Positions 1 to 9,067 are shown, counted from the stretch's first letter. The stretch is DNA of 46,132 nucleotides from Bacillota bacterium (GCA_012798955.1 JAAZMF010000177.1:1-46132); one strand, 5' to 3'. The notes: generated from the letters alone by a model not told the origin. A program made the numbers and translations.

Positions 1-490
1 GGGAGCGATCTAGATCATCACTCGTAAATCCTAGCCCGTAAATCACCTGTTTCATCTTGACATCATACGAGTAGCCACCAGCATGATGAAATTCATTCTG
101 AACGCGACTATAGCGACGCATGATGTCCTCTAACTTAATCGGATCCTGGAACACCTCCGGTGATGCCATCAGGGTCTCTAGCTGACGCATACTGTCGGCC
201 ATTTCCACAATCTCCGTCAATTCTTGCATCAATAGCTGCCTGAAAGTCGTCTCCTGGGCCCTCACTGGCCTCTGGGGCAAATACCCCATCCGGCACCGAT
301 TTGGCTTATTGACCATTCCCCCATCAGGCAGAATCTCCTGGGTGATCAGGGAAAGCATCGTTGTTTTGCCAGCACCATTAGGCCCCACTAGCCCAATTTT
401 GTCGCCGGGCTGAATGGCAGCGGTAACTTCGGCCAAAATCTGTCGATTGCCAAAGTACTTGCTCACTTCGTCAAGGAAAATAAGGCTCAA
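1..490 (-). CDS. ABC-F family ATP-binding protein, N-terminal part (cut by window edge)
   Basis: The N-terminal ~163 residues of an ABC-F ATPase are present; the rest lies beyond base 1. ABC-F proteins are soluble twin-ATPase proteins that act on the ribosome (translation factors or antibiotic-resistance proteins). Visible: an N-terminal strand region LIFLDEVSKYFGNRQIL, the Walker A motif GPNGAGKTT at about residue 35, and the Q-loop region GYLPQ. There is no membrane segment, which separates it from an ABC exporter. The start is TTG at 490, preceded by GGGGGAG about 9 bases upstream. The signature and Walker B motifs and the second ATPase domain are not in the window, so the subfamily cannot be named. 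Confidence 0.85.
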   Translation of the reverse strand, partial: MSLIFLDEVSKYFGNRQILAEVTAAIQPGDKIGLVGPNGAGKTTMLSLITQEILPDGGMVNKPNRCRMGYLPQRPVRAQETTFRQLLMQELTEIVEMADSMRQLETLMASPEVFQDPIKLEDIMRRYSRVQNEFHHAGGYSYDVKMKQVIYGLGFTSDDLDRS

Positions 491-535
491 GTGAAACGAC
501 TCCCCCGTGGATTATCACATATATCATATCATGTT

Positions 536-832
536 TCAGCCCACCTGCCTCTGGCGATTACCTTCCCGAGATGCAGAGGTCCCTGGAGAACGTGATAGCA
601 CAAATCCCGCCCACCAAACCACCAGAAGACCGCCCCCCACCGCCAGATACCTTCCCAGAAGCGCCCTTATGGCCGCCAAATATGGTTCTGGTGATCCGAA
701 AGCAGGGATCGCCACTTGCCAAACGTGTTTATAGAAAAACCAAGCCCAGCCGACAAAACCTAAAGATGTGGCACCTACCAAAAGCCGTCCCCAAAACCTC
801 ACCCGTGGTTCCTTGCCATTGGGTCTCCACAT
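536..832 (-). CDS. Small two-helix membrane protein of unknown function
   Basis: A 98-residue protein with a basic N-terminus and two hydrophobic stretches: one around LLVGATSLGFVGWAWFFY, and one around YLAVGGGLLVVWWAGFVL. The tail is polar and basic. I do not recognise a family. The frame stays open upstream to a TTG at 913, which would overlap the end of ddl by 23 bases. That TTG has no Shine-Dalgarno sequence, whereas ATG 832 is preceded by AGAAAGGA about 9 bases upstream, so I prefer 832. It lies directly downstream of ddl and may be cotranscribed with it. Reality is supported by the clean membrane topology and the ribosome site, not by homology. Confidence 0.55.
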   Translation of the reverse strand: MWRPNGKEPRVRFWGRLLVGATSLGFVGWAWFFYKHVWQVAIPAFGSPEPYLAAIRALLGRYLAVGGGLLVVWWAGFVLSRSPGTSASREGNRQRQVG

Positions 833-890
833 TGGTCTCGGTCCTTTCTGCCCCGTAGGCTGGTTACTCTTAGAGCTTTCTCGGTTAAAC

Positions 891-2039
891 CTATCTTGCC
901 TCCCCTGGTGCAAAGGAGGTCATATTGCGACCCTTGTCCTGGTGGCGCTCTATTGCCAACTCGATGAGCCGATCGATGAGTCTTGCATAGGGAATCCCAC
1001 TAGCCTCCCATAGCTTGGGATACATGCTAATAGGCGTAAAGCCAGGTATGCTATTGATCTCGTTGATATAGATGCGCTCTGTGTTTTTGTCCACAAAAAA
1101 ATCCACCCGGGCCATACCCGCCAAGTCCAACGCTCTAAAAGCCTGAACGGCTAGCTCCTGAATCTTTTCAGTGGTCTTGGCGGTAATCCTCGCCGGAATA
1201 ATCAGCTCCGAGGCACTATCATGATACTTAGCAACGTAATCATAAAACTCCCGGGATGGGACAATCTCCCCCGGTATCGACGGGATGGGTTCATCATTGC
1301 CTAGTACACTGCATTCAACTTCCCGAGCATTGCCGGCATCTTTTTCGATAACGAATTTGCGGTCATAAATGGCCGCCTCATTCAGTGCCTCCTGCAACTC
1401 CCCGGGCTCCCGCACCTTGGAAATACCCACACTCGATCCCAAAGAAGCAGGTTTCACAAAACACGGGTAACCGATCTTTCCCACGGCCTCTTCCGCTACC
1501 TTAGGGTTCTCCTCCCACTCAGAGCGAAATAGCGTCACATAGGGCAGTTGAGGCAACCCCTCCGCTGCAAATACAGCCTTGGCCATCGCTTTATCCATGG
1601 CTACCGCTGAACCAGTGATACCAGCCCCCACGTAGGGCAAATCTGCTAATTCCAACAGCCCTTGTATGGCACCATCTTCCCCATAGGTACCATGAAGAAC
1701 CGGGAACACCACATCTATATGCCCAATGGCTTGGCCCTTGTTGCCGACGCCTTCCTTGGGGTCTATGGAAATAAGGTTTCCTCCCCTAGGTGTCGGTAAT
1801 AGTGACACAGGGGTTGGACTATCTTGAATGGCTTTTCCCTCTTCTGTAGCCTGGGAGGAGAGCAACTCAAGCACATTATCCCCCACCAACCACTTTCCCT
1901 TTTTCGTAATGCCAATAGGTACCACATCATATTTTGATCTATCTATGGCCTCTAGCACACAAGAGGCCGATGTAAGTGAAACCTCATGCTCACTAGAGCG
2001 TCCACCAAAAATAACACCGACTCGAATCTTCTTTGTCAC
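891..2039 (-). CDS. ddl: D-alanine--D-alanine ligase
   Basis: ATP-dependent ligase joining two D-alanines for the peptidoglycan pentapeptide stem; cytoplasmic. The N-terminal motif [15 protein letters not shown], the segment [15 protein letters not shown] and the ATP-grasp core ([17 protein letters not shown], then ARVDFFVD and [17 protein letters not shown]) are all typical of Ddl. With the GTG at 2039 the protein has 382 residues. That start has AGAGG 9 bases upstream and begins just before the conserved [11 protein letters not shown]. The frame is open to 2114, but those extra 25 residues are not family-like and have a poorly spaced ribosome site. The gene is read away from the divergent pair starting at 2249. 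The C-terminal 14 or so residues past the core are variable. Confidence 0.95.
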   Translation of the reverse strand: MTKKIRVGVIFGGRSSEHEVSLTSASCVLEAIDRSKYDVVPIGITKKGKWLVGDNVLELLSSQATEEGKAIQDSPTPVSLLPTPRGGNLISIDPKEGVGNKGQAIGHIDVVFPVLHGTYGEDGAIQGLLELADLPYVGAGITGSAVAMDKAMAKAVFAAEGLPQLPYVTLFRSEWEENPKVAEEAVGKIGYPCFVKPASLGSSVGISKVREPGELQEALNEAAIYDRKFVIEKDAGNAREVECSVLGNDEPIPSIPGEIVPSREFYDYVAKYHDSASELIIPARITAKTTEKIQELAVQAFRALDLAGMARVDFFVDKNTERIYINEINSIPGFTPISMYPKLWEASGIPYARLIDRLIELAIERHQDKGRNMTSFAPGEAR

Positions 2040-2248
2040 CTTACCAGACCTCTGCTGATGCAGGGTCTTTTCTCTCCCTTCGCCAACCATGATTATTTCT
2101 AGGAATCCTTTCAATACTATATGTACTCCACTATCGCCTTATTACCTTGCGTCAATTATAGGGCAGGTCAACTCTATAGTTATGTAGAATATATTCCTAA
2201 CAGCTGGCGGGGCAACATCCGCCAAGGGAAGTAGGAGGCATTATTACC

Positions 2249-2452
2249 TTGGAGGCCCAATGGCAAGCAATCGTGGACACCCAACGGGAACTAAATCAGC
2301 AACTAGGGGCGCTTTTGAAGGCAGTAGAGATTAACCTCTTCGATGAAGAACTAGTGCGGCAGTTTAAAGAAGAGATCACTGAACTCCTCGTGCAGACCCA
2401 GCGTCAGGGCAACCATATCTGCCGCCAGTATCTTGAATCCATAGATTACTAA
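2249..2452 (+). CDS. Small acidic helical protein of unknown function
   Basis: A 67-residue, strongly helical, charged protein without Cys-pair motifs, signal peptide or membrane segment. The heptad-like spacing of leucine, isoleucine and valine (for example LGALLKAVEINLF and EEITELLVQTQRQ) suggests a short coiled coil. The start is TTG at 2249, with a very good ribosome site, GTAGGAGG, 10 bases upstream. It is the first gene of an apparent two-gene plus-strand unit with the 254-residue protein that begins 31 bases after its stop, and is divergent from ddl. I do not recognise the family. The good ribosome site and tight spacing argue that it is translated. Confidence 0.6.
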   Translation: MEAQWQAIVDTQRELNQQLGALLKAVEINLFDEELVRQFKEEITELLVQTQRQGNHICRQYLESIDY

Positions 2453-2483
2453 TTCTACCTGTTTCAGGGAAAGGAGAATAATA

Positions 2484-3248
2484 TTGACTGCAAACACTCG
2501 GCAGGTAAAGGCTTTATTCTCCCTTACAGTGGCTGAAGGGAAACGTCTCATCGGCAAAGCCGTGGCAGCCCTACCAATAGTGCAACACGCCCGGGCTAGA
2601 GGACGTCTTATAATCGCCACCGGTACAACCAACGGTTATGTTGCCGAAGAGATCCTAGGGCAGCCTGTGGCTATCCCACGCTACACGGCAGGCATTGTCA
2701 CCGGTGGCAAATACACTGTCACCGATAGCGAAACTAGACTTACACCCATCTGCTTTGAAAATGGACAACAAAGCTTCCGTGCTTGGCCTGAGATTTTAGA
2801 GGACTTCACCGGTGATGATGTGTTTATCAAAGGGGCTAATGCCATTGATCTATCTGGTATGGCAGGAGTGCTAGTGGGATCGCCCAATGGTGGAACCTGT
2901 GGGGTAGCCTTCGGGGCTCTTTATGCCCGGGGTAGTCACCTTATCGTGCCCGCATCTAGGGAGAAATTGGTCCCATGCGTAAATGCCGCCATTCAGGCCC
3001 TCGGTATTCATGCTTTTGATGAAAGTCTTGGTATGCCCTGTGGCATGATCCCTGCCGTCGGAGCGAAAGTGATTAGTGAGGTTGAGGCCCTCTCCATTCT
3101 TTGCGATGTAGAGGCGGTGCAAGTCTCTGCAGGCGGCGTGGGTGGCAGTGAGGGTAGTGTGGGCTTAGTAATCAATGGTACTGAGGCAAAGGTAACCGCA
3201 GCCATGGAACTTATTCGAGGAATCAAAGGGGAACCCCCCATTAGCTAA
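2484..3248 (+). CDS. Conserved-looking soluble protein of unknown function (254 aa)
   Basis: A glycine-rich soluble alpha/beta protein whose function I cannot name. Visible features: an N-terminal FSLTVAEGKRLIGKAVAALP; the segment LIIATGTTNGYVAEEI, which looks like a nucleotide- or sugar-phosphate-binding loop; VFIKGANAID; a GSPNGGTCG loop; and a C-terminal glycine-rich SAGGVGGSEGSVG followed by a small alpha/beta module. No signal peptide or membrane segment is seen. The start is TTG at 2484, with GAAAGGAG 7 bases upstream. It probably forms a unit with the 67-residue gene before it. Its 3' end overlaps that of aroE by 8 bases in a shared palindrome. The TGTTNGYVAEE and IKGANAID segments recall the ISOCOT/DeoR-effector fold, but this is only a resemblance by eye. 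Confidence 0.75.
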   Translation: MTANTRQVKALFSLTVAEGKRLIGKAVAALPIVQHARARGRLIIATGTTNGYVAEEILGQPVAIPRYTAGIVTGGKYTVTDSETRLTPICFENGQQSFRAWPEILEDFTGDDVFIKGANAIDLSGMAGVLVGSPNGGTCGVAFGALYARGSHLIVPASREKLVPCVNAAIQALGIHAFDESLGMPCGMIPAVGAKVISEVEALSILCDVEAVQVSAGGVGGSEGSVGLVINGTEAKVTAAMELIRGIKGEPPIS

Positions 3249-4119
3249 TCCCCAGCTGCTTGATTAGAGCAGTCTTCATGGCAGTCACCGGCGCTTGGAC
3301 TCCTAGCCATATCTCCAAAGCAGCCGCCCCCTGATAGGCCAACATGCCTAAGCCAGGTAAAGTGGCAAGACCCGCTTCCTTGGCCTTCCGCAAAAAGACG
3401 GTCTCTCCGGGGTTATAAACAATGTCACATACCAACGCAGTAGAAGGCAGCAATTCCTCTTCCACCGGCGGGGCCGAGGCCACATTGGGGTACATACCCA
3501 AGGGAGTTGTATTGATCAGAATATCAGTGGCGGGAAGGTAAGCCCGTAGACCATCAAACCCAGTTGCTATGGTCTTGCATCCCGTCTCGACCTGGATTTC
3601 ACCAGCTAGGGCCTGGGCCCTGTTTTTGTTGCGATTGGCTATAACCATACATTTGGGGCTAGATAGTGCCAACTGAAAGCCTATGGCTCTAGCCGCACCG
3701 CCAGCACCTAGGACTGTAACCAACTGGCCCCGAGGGTGCCTACCTGCCTCCTCTGTTAGAGATCGTAGAAACCCGATCCCATCAGTGTTATATCCTATCA
3801 GACGGCCATCGATATTGCTGATGGTGTTGATAGCCCCAACTAGCTTCGCCACTGGATCGATCTCATCGATATACTTCATAACCTCGATCTTGTGAGGTAT
3901 GGTAACATTTATGCCTCGAATTCCCAGGGCCCGCACTCCCCCAATAGCTTCCCTTAGCTGTCTCGGGCCAACTTGAAATGGCACATAGATACTGTCCCTT
4001 GCCAATGCCTCTAGCGCAGCATTTTGCATGGCCGGTGATAGACTATGACCTATGGGATCGCCGATTACACCTAGAACAAGCGTGGTGCCGGTTAGACCAC
4101 GGCTTGAGCAATTGGGCAA
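3241..4119 (-). CDS. aroE: Shikimate 5-dehydrogenase
   Basis: Reduces 3-dehydroshikimate to shikimate with NADPH in aromatic amino acid synthesis. The substrate-binding domain shows GDPIGHSLSPAMQNAAL and the catalytic-lysine motif NVTIPHKIEVM, followed by GAINTI and YNTDGIGF. The Rossmann domain has GAGGAARAI and ANRNKNRA. The C-terminal QGAAALEIW is also typical. At 292 residues it is of usual length. The start is TTG at 4119 with AAGGAGG 9 bases upstream, 18 bases after the lonC stop, so it is probably the last gene of the yybS-rplI-lonC unit. The 3' end overlaps the convergent 254-residue gene by 8 bases. Confidence 0.97.
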   Translation of the reverse strand: MPNCSSRGLTGTTLVLGVIGDPIGHSLSPAMQNAALEALARDSIYVPFQVGPRQLREAIGGVRALGIRGINVTIPHKIEVMKYIDEIDPVAKLVGAINTISNIDGRLIGYNTDGIGFLRSLTEEAGRHPRGQLVTVLGAGGAARAIGFQLALSSPKCMVIANRNKNRAQALAGEIQVETGCKTIATGFDGLRAYLPATDILINTTPLGMYPNVASAPPVEEELLPSTALVCDIVYNPGETVFLRKAKEAGLATLPGLGMLAYQGAAALEIWLGVQAPVTAMKTALIKQLGIS

Positions 4120-4137
4120 TTGCCTCTTCCTCCTTGA

Positions 4138-6144
4138 TCAGCCGCTGATTCTGTGGTTGTTCTGTTTGCGGGATAAGTATGGCGGTTCATCCTCATACCT
4201 AGTAGCCGCGACTAATTCCTCGGGAGCAAAGGCTAGCTCCCACGCATCCCAAACGGCCTCTACTGCTATAACCTCTATACCGTCGATATCCTTAGGAATC
4301 TCCCGTTCATTCTCTTTAGGTACAAGTACCCTTTGTACCCTAGCTTGGCGGGCACCATAGATTTTCTCTTGGATACCACCCACCGGCCGGATCTTTCCTT
4401 GTAAGGAGATCTCACCGGTAACTGCAATATCTTGACGAATAGGTATACGCTCCACAGCAGAAACCAGGGCAAGCACCATAGCTAAGCCCGCCGAAGGACC
4501 GTCTATATTGCCGCCTCCGATAACATTAATGTGGACATCATAGTTGGAGATCTCCTTGCCGGTTATCTGTCTTACTACCGAAGCGGCGTTAAAAACTGAG
4601 TCCTTGGCCATGGAGCCCGCGGTTTCGTTAAATCTGATAGTGCCCTTATCTTTAGTCTTAGCCGGGAAAGCAACGGCCTCTATTTCCAAGATAGATCCGA
4701 GAAATCCTCTCACGCCCAGCCCCAATATCTTACCTATTTCGGCACCCTTGCCCACCTGAGCAGTAACAAAGGGAATCAGTCGACTACTCTGGATAACCTC
4801 TTCAAGATCATCCCGGGTAATTGCCACAGTTCCTTCCCCATTCTCGCCACTTCCGTAGCGCTGTAAGGCAATACCATAGCAATCAGCCAGCAAATTGATG
4901 GCTTTTCTGCCTTCAATAGTGTATTCACTAACCACGTCCACTACCGACGGTTCCACTTGAACATCCAAACGTTCGGCGGCGGCTGTCACTATCCCCTGAA
5001 TGTCCTTGCGGGTCAAAGGCTCGAAGAAGACTTCCGCACAACGGGAGCGCAAGGCGGGATTAATCTCACTGGGATCCCGGGTGGTAGCCCCGATCAGGAT
5101 AAAATCCGCTGGAGCCCCTTCTTCAAAGAGCTTTTTGATGTACTTAGGTACATTGGGATCCGTTGGATCATAATACGATGAATCAAATCTTACTCGCTTA
5201 TCCTCCAGTACCTTAAGAAGTTTGTTTTGTAACATCAGATCCAATTCGCCTATCTCATCAATAAACAAGATACCGCCGTGGGCCTCCGTGACTAAGCCCG
5301 GCTTTGGCTCTGGTACTGCACCTTCCGCTAAATCCCGCTTGGCTCCTTGGTAGATAGGGTCATGCACTGATCCAAGCAAAGGGTTAGTCACTTCCCGGGG
5401 ATCCCAGCGGAGCGTAGTCCCATCGACCTCCACAAAACGGGCCTCTGGCCCAAAGGGAGTGTGAGGTAGCTGCTTAGCTGCTTCTAGCATAAGCCTAGCA
5501 ACAGTCGTCTTGCCCACACCAGGAGGCCCATACAAAATCACATGCTGGGGATAGGGGGAGGCGATTTTAGCAAACATAGCCTTAATAGCCTTCTCTTGAC
5601 CAATCACTTCCGACAGATGGCTAGGTCTTAAGAATTCACCGATGGAGGCAGATAGTTTTCTTTGCTCAAGTTTCTCCAACTCGGCGTACTTTTTCAGGGT
5701 AGAAGGGTTGTCTGGACCTTTTTCCTCTTTTAGGATCTCCAATCGAACTTCCCGAAGATATTCCTCGTGGCGCTCTTGCATGCGCTCCGCAACTTTCTTT
5801 TCGATGGACTCCTCCACCGTGCGGCGGGCCAATAGATCAGCCAACGCATCTTCGATTTCCTCTAGCGCAGCGGGGATCTCTTCTAGCCGGGGTGCAGCAT
5901 CCAGAGTAGGATCCTCCAACACGATTTTTTGCAGGGCCAAAACTCGTTCTGGCAATTGCTCAGAACGCATCAAATGCAGAGCATCAAGCTTGCCTGCCCG
6001 CATTACCAGTCTATCTGAGCCCATCAGATTAGCTAGCATCCCAAAAATAGCAGTAACCTGCCTTTTGAGCTGCTCCTCACCTGATGGCTTAAAGTCAAGC
6101 TTGCGCCTGCCCCCTGGCATGAGTCTCCCAATTAGATTTTTCAC
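4138..6144 (-). CDS. lonC: LonC-type ATP-dependent protease (spore-former Lon family)
   Basis: An AAA+ ATPase fused to a Lon serine-protease domain, matching the LonC group found in spore formers rather than house-keeping LonA. Visible in order: a charged helical N-terminal region, Walker A (YGPPGVGKTT), Walker B (ILFIDEIGELD), the sensor segment IGATTRDPSEINPALRSR, then the protease domain with the catalytic serine in GPSAGLAMVLA and the catalytic lysine in VGGIQEKIYGARQ. There is no membrane segment, so it is not LonB. GTG at 6144 is preferred because AAGGGG lies just upstream (668 residues). The frame is open to a TTG at 6171 close to the rplI stop. It is tightly placed between rplI and aroE. 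Confidence 0.9.
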   Translation of the reverse strand: MKNLIGRLMPGGRRKLDFKPSGEEQLKRQVTAIFGMLANLMGSDRLVMRAGKLDALHLMRSEQLPERVLALQKIVLEDPTLDAAPRLEEIPAALEEIEDALADLLARRTVEESIEKKVAERMQERHEEYLREVRLEILKEEKGPDNPSTLKKYAELEKLEQRKLSASIGEFLRPSHLSEVIGQEKAIKAMFAKIASPYPQHVILYGPPGVGKTTVARLMLEAAKQLPHTPFGPEARFVEVDGTTLRWDPREVTNPLLGSVHDPIYQGAKRDLAEGAVPEPKPGLVTEAHGGILFIDEIGELDLMLQNKLLKVLEDKRVRFDSSYYDPTDPNVPKYIKKLFEEGAPADFILIGATTRDPSEINPALRSRCAEVFFEPLTRKDIQGIVTAAAERLDVQVEPSVVDVVSEYTIEGRKAINLLADCYGIALQRYGSGENGEGTVAITRDDLEEVIQSSRLIPFVTAQVGKGAEIGKILGLGVRGFLGSILEIEAVAFPAKTKDKGTIRFNETAGSMAKDSVFNAASVVRQITGKEISNYDVHINVIGGGNIDGPSAGLAMVLALVSAVERIPIRQDIAVTGEISLQGKIRPVGGIQEKIYGARQARVQRVLVPKENEREIPKDIDGIEVIAVEAVWDAWELAFAPEELVAATRYEDEPPYLSRKQNNHRISG

Positions 6145-6182
6145 AGCGATCCCCTTCCCCACTGACAACAAAATGATCTAGA

Positions 6183-6629
6183 TTACTCCGCTTCAACCTT
6201 AACAGTCAGATTCGCAGTAACTCCCGCCAACAGCCTGATGACTAGCTGATGGTTGCCCACACTTCTGATCGGCTCCTGCAGTTCTAGTCTGCGCTTGTCC
6301 AATTCAATACCGGTTTTTTTCTTAATAATAGCTACCAAATCGGTGTTAGTTACTGAGCCAAACAACCGGCCACCTTCGCCACTCTTGGCCTTCACAACTA
6401 ATTCCATTCCATCTAGCACTGCTTTTGTGCGCTCAGCATCGCCCTGCTCTCGGATCTCTCGTTCTTCGTCCAGAGCACGCTGATGCTCCAACGCCCTTAG
6501 ATTGCTCTTAGTAGCCTCAATGGCGAGCCCTCGGGGAATCAAAAAGTTGCGGCCATAACCCTCGGCCACTTTGACTGTTTCGCCCCGCTTCCCCAGATTC
6601 TTGACATCTTGCTGCAAAATAACTTCCAT
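6183..6629 (-). CDS. rplI: 50S ribosomal protein L9
   Basis: Binds 23S rRNA near the base of the L1 stalk and affects reading-frame fidelity. The N-terminal domain [19 protein letters not shown] with [16 protein letters not shown] is diagnostic, followed by the long connecting helix and a C-terminal domain with [12 protein letters not shown]. The protein is 148 residues, the usual length. ATG 6629 is preferred because AAAGGAG lies 8 bases upstream and the protein then begins in the family manner; GTG 6638 is also in frame. It follows yybS and precedes lonC. Confidence 0.97.
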   Translation of the reverse strand: MEVILQQDVKNLGKRGETVKVAEGYGRNFLIPRGLAIEATKSNLRALEHQRALDEEREIREQGDAERTKAVLDGMELVVKAKSGEGGRLFGSVTNTDLVAIIKKKTGIELDKRRLELQEPIRSVGNHQLVIRLLAGVTANLTVKVEAE

Positions 6630-6655
6630 GTCCTCCACTCCTTTGCTGCTTGATT

Positions 6656-7606
6656 CTACACAGGTTCATCCTCACCAAGCTTACGGAAGTTAAACCATGT
6701 GTCCAAAACTCCTGCCCACACAATGATCGTGGTGATCATGGGGTTAAACAGAAATACAATGACTATCCAACGTACCAACTTAGGTACACGGGCCTTTTCG
6801 AAAAAGAACCATAAAATTGCCAATCCCTGGAGCAAGAATACATAATTGAACAAGATTTGCAGGTTTAGACCTAGGGCAAACCAAACATTTGTCTCGGTCA
6901 TGCCCCGGCTAGCCAATAACAAACCATGCCCCAGAATGTAACCCCATGCAAGGTACCAGGGAAAACGCCAGGAACGAAAGGGTTTGATCCACGGCAATTT
7001 TGCCCCTACGCGATTGAGGATCAGCCGTGCCAACCAATAGTTGACAAAGGTCATCATAGTGGCAGTGGTCAACAATGCCGCCGGTAATGCCAGTTTGAGC
7101 AATCGCACGAACTCATCAATAGCGTTGGGCTTTAGGAAGGGGTGCTCCTCTACTCCAAACCTTTCGTACATGCGCAAGGCTTGTTCCAAAGATTGACGCA
7201 AGGCTTCAAAAGATGTCTCCAACACACTAATATCGAGCACTAGCGTAGTTACGGCTACCATTAATATCAAAGCGATCACGGAAGTAGCCGTGCCAATCAG
7301 CAAGATACGATGGGGGGGAAACCCCTCCCGCAGCCCACCTCCCATGGCAATGCCCACCAATCCCAAGATGAGCAAAAAGATCATGGTAGGGACCATGCTA
7401 ATTACGATACCCGCTAGTAGCGCCGATGTTACGGCTACTAGAATCCCAGGTCTCATGCCATGGCGATAGACCAAGATGATTAGAGGCACCGGGGTAACAA
7501 AAAAAAGATAAGGCATAAAATAGGCTCCCAAGAGAGAGAGCAACACCGTAATGGCAGCCAGCATAGCCCCCTCTGTTAGCGAGCGGGTAGTATTCGGTTT
7601 TCGCAT
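6656..7606 (-). CDS. yybS: YybS-like multispanning membrane protein (DUF2232)
   Basis: About 316 residues with roughly eight hydrophobic segments, beginning [19 protein letters not shown]. The N-terminal half resembles ECF-transporter substrate-binding membrane proteins. The position next to rplI is the usual one for YybS/DUF2232 in Firmicutes. A polar region between the third and fourth helices (about residues 130-165) carries [20 protein letters not shown] 7606 is chosen because AGAGGTGA lies 5 bases upstream; an in-frame GTG at 7615 would overlap the preceding gene by 4 bases. The transported or sensed substrate is unknown. Confidence 0.85.
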   Translation of the reverse strand: MRKPNTTRSLTEGAMLAAITVLLSLLGAYFMPYLFFVTPVPLIILVYRHGMRPGILVAVTSALLAGIVISMVPTMIFLLILGLVGIAMGGGLREGFPPHRILLIGTATSVIALILMVAVTTLVLDISVLETSFEALRQSLEQALRMYERFGVEEHPFLKPNAIDEFVRLLKLALPAALLTTATMMTFVNYWLARLILNRVGAKLPWIKPFRSWRFPWYLAWGYILGHGLLLASRGMTETNVWFALGLNLQILFNYVFLLQGLAILWFFFEKARVPKLVRWIVIVFLFNPMITTIIVWAGVLDTWFNFRKLGEDEPV

Positions 7607-7611
7607 CCCCT

Positions 7612-7929
7612 TCACCTCTTGTTATCCTGTAGGTACCGCAACAGAGCCGAAAAATCTCCATACCACTGCTCAATCTCGTGGTCTTGTTCGATATTGGCTT
7701 TGATCCTATTTTCAATCTTGATATCAAGTCTAGAAAAACTAATTCCTAGCCGATTGCCTAAGATAAAACAGGTGATTACTATGTTTGCAAGCCCATCAAT
7801 AATTGTTTCCTCGGTGTTCTTAACTAGCCCCCGGAAGAACACCGCAACACCCGATACCAACTCAGCCTTCAGCCACTCAATGGTTTTGATATTGCGGGCA
7901 ATGCCGATATCCGACTTCGGCATAGACAT
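7612..7929 (-). CDS. MazG-like family protein
   Basis: A 105-residue helical protein resembling the MazG-like family that commonly sits beside yybS in clostridia. The all-alpha MazG fold usually holds acidic metal ligands in EExxE/D patterns. Here NTEETIIDGLANIVITCFILGNR fits the core helix pair. Catalytic activity (nucleotide pyrophosphohydrolase) is not established for this short group. The ribosome site is AGGAGGGG before ATG 7929. It starts the unit continuing into yybS, rplI, lonC and aroE, and is separated from rpsR by a strong terminator. Confidence 0.75.
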   Translation of the reverse strand: MSMPKSDIGIARNIKTIEWLKAELVSGVAVFFRGLVKNTEETIIDGLANIVITCFILGNRLGISFSRLDIKIENRIKANIEQDHEIEQWYGDFSALLRYLQDNKR

Positions 7930-7990
7930 GCCTGACCCCTCCTGGCAAATTTATGTGTCTTCCCTTCCTTAGTGGAAACTAGCCTGAATG

Positions 7991-8026
7991 TTTAAAAGGG
8001 GGTAACCGCCTAGCAGTTAACCCCTT
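7991..8026 (-). terminator. Rho-independent terminator after rpsR
   Basis: On the minus strand a 14-bp stem (one mismatch, one G-U pair) with a 3-base loop is followed by TTTTAAA. Stem arms are 8013-8026 and 7996-8009. It ends the rpsF-ssb-rpsR transcript before the MazG-like gene. Confidence 0.85.
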
Positions 8027-8049
8027 GCTGCGTCTAGATTAAATTGTGG

Positions 8050-8286
8050 TTACTCTGCAGTGTACGGCAACAGGGCAACCTGCCGGGCACGCTTGATGGC
8101 AACAGTCATCTGTCTCTGGTGACGGGCACAGTTGCCAGAAATTCGCCGGGGGAGAATCTTTCCCCGCTCTGACAGATAGCGCCGCAACCGACCTACTTCT
8201 TTATAGTCAACTTGGGTCACTTTATCAATACAAAAGTTACAGACCTTGCGTCTGCCCCTGCGACCTCTTCGCCTTTCCCTAGCCAA
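8050..8286 (-). CDS. rpsR: 30S ribosomal protein S18, zinc-type
   Basis: S18 binds the 16S platform as a heterodimer with S6. The 78-residue protein has the family core [22 protein letters not shown]. It keeps a CNFC pair and a later CARH, the cysteine/histidine set of zinc-binding (C+) S18. B. subtilis S18 lacks these residues. TTG 8286 is preferred: GAAGGAG lies 8 bases upstream and the protein then starts MARERR. The ribosome site lies within the last codons of ssb, so the two are probably translationally coupled. Third gene of the rpsF operon. Confidence 0.95.
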   Translation of the reverse strand: MARERRRGRRGRRKVCNFCIDKVTQVDYKEVGRLRRYLSERGKILPRRISGNCARHQRQMTVAIKRARQVALLPYTAE

Positions 8287-8291
8287 ATATA

Positions 8292-8696
8292 TCACTCCTT
8301 CAGAAAGGGAACATCGTCAAAATTATCATGGGACGGAGTGACAGTCCTGTGAGCGTCATCGCCTTGATCCGATTGTCGCCCCCAATCGAGAAATCGCACA
8401 TCCTGGGCCACTACCTCGGTCACCCAGCGACGGGAACCATCTTGGGCATCATAGGAGCGTACCTGTAGACGACCGTCTACCGCTACGAGCCTTCCCTTAT
8501 TCAAGTAATTGGCACAGGTTTCGGCCTGCTTGTCCCAGACTACTATGGGAACAAAATCCGCTTCCCTTTCTCCACTTTGGTTCGTGAATGGTCGATCAAC
8601 GGCTAAACGGAAATTAGTAACCGCGGTCCCACTTTGCGTGTATCTCAGTTCTGGGTCAGCTACTAAACGGCCGATCAATATAACTCGATTGAGCAT
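8292..8696 (-). CDS. ssb: Single-stranded DNA-binding protein
   Basis: OB-fold protein that coats single-stranded DNA. The N-terminus [20 protein letters not shown] and the later [12 protein letters not shown] and [15 protein letters not shown] are typical. After the OB fold (about residues 1-105) the linker is unusually short, and the acidic tip DNFDDVPF is followed by three further residues, LKE. In most SSBs the terminal Pro-Phe carboxylate is itself what partner proteins bind. The ribosome site is AAGGGGGAG before ATG 8696. The gene lies between rpsF and rpsR, the standard order. Confidence 0.96.
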   Translation of the reverse strand: MLNRVILIGRLVADPELRYTQSGTAVTNFRLAVDRPFTNQSGEREADFVPIVVWDKQAETCANYLNKGRLVAVDGRLQVRSYDAQDGSRRWVTEVVAQDVRFLDWGRQSDQGDDAHRTVTPSHDNFDDVPFLKE

Positions 8697-8776
8697 TTGT
8701 GCTCCCCCTTATCTATGTCTCGGAGCGGAGCTGTCACTGGAAATCGTGAATCTACCAGTTGGTCATCTTAATCTGT

Positions 8777-9067
8777 TTAATCTTCGTCTTTACGAATTAA
8801 CATATGGCGAATGACCCCATTGGCGATCTTCACAATCCGCTCCAGCTCACTGGCTGTCGCGGGCTCCGCTTGAAAATCGATCACCACATAGAAGCCTTCG
8901 GTGAACCCGTTAATCTCGTATGCCAGCCGTCTTTTTCCCCATCGATCGACATTGTCTAAAGTCCCACCCTCACTGGTAACAACCCCAGTAAGACGCTCTA
9001 GCAATGCATCGGTGGCTTCTTCCTCCAAACTTGGCTGCAAGACGAGTAACATCTCATATGGTCGCAC
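8777..9067 (-). CDS. rpsF: 30S ribosomal protein S6
   Basis: 96 residues beginning MRPYEMLLVLQPSLEEE, with WGKRRLAYEINGFTEGFYVVIDF, the classic S6 core. It pairs with S18 on the 30S platform. The start is GTG 9067 with GGAGGTGG about 7 bases upstream. First gene of the rpsF-ssb-rpsR operon, driven by the promoter at 9134-9162. Its short leader can fold (see 9083-9124), which fits the known autoregulation of this operon by the S6:S18 pair in other bacteria, though the conserved motif was not found. Confidence 0.97.
   Translation of the reverse strand: MRPYEMLLVLQPSLEEEATDALLERLTGVVTSEGGTLDNVDRWGKRRLAYEINGFTEGFYVVIDFQAEPATASELERIVKIANGVIRHMLIRKDED

Noticed and set aside
2115-2248. A TATAAT-like element (minus strand) and the palindrome GAATATATTC (2187-2196) as the ddl promoter/operator
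   Set aside because: No -35 at acceptable spacing was found for either strand; a 10-bp AT palindrome is expected often by chance.
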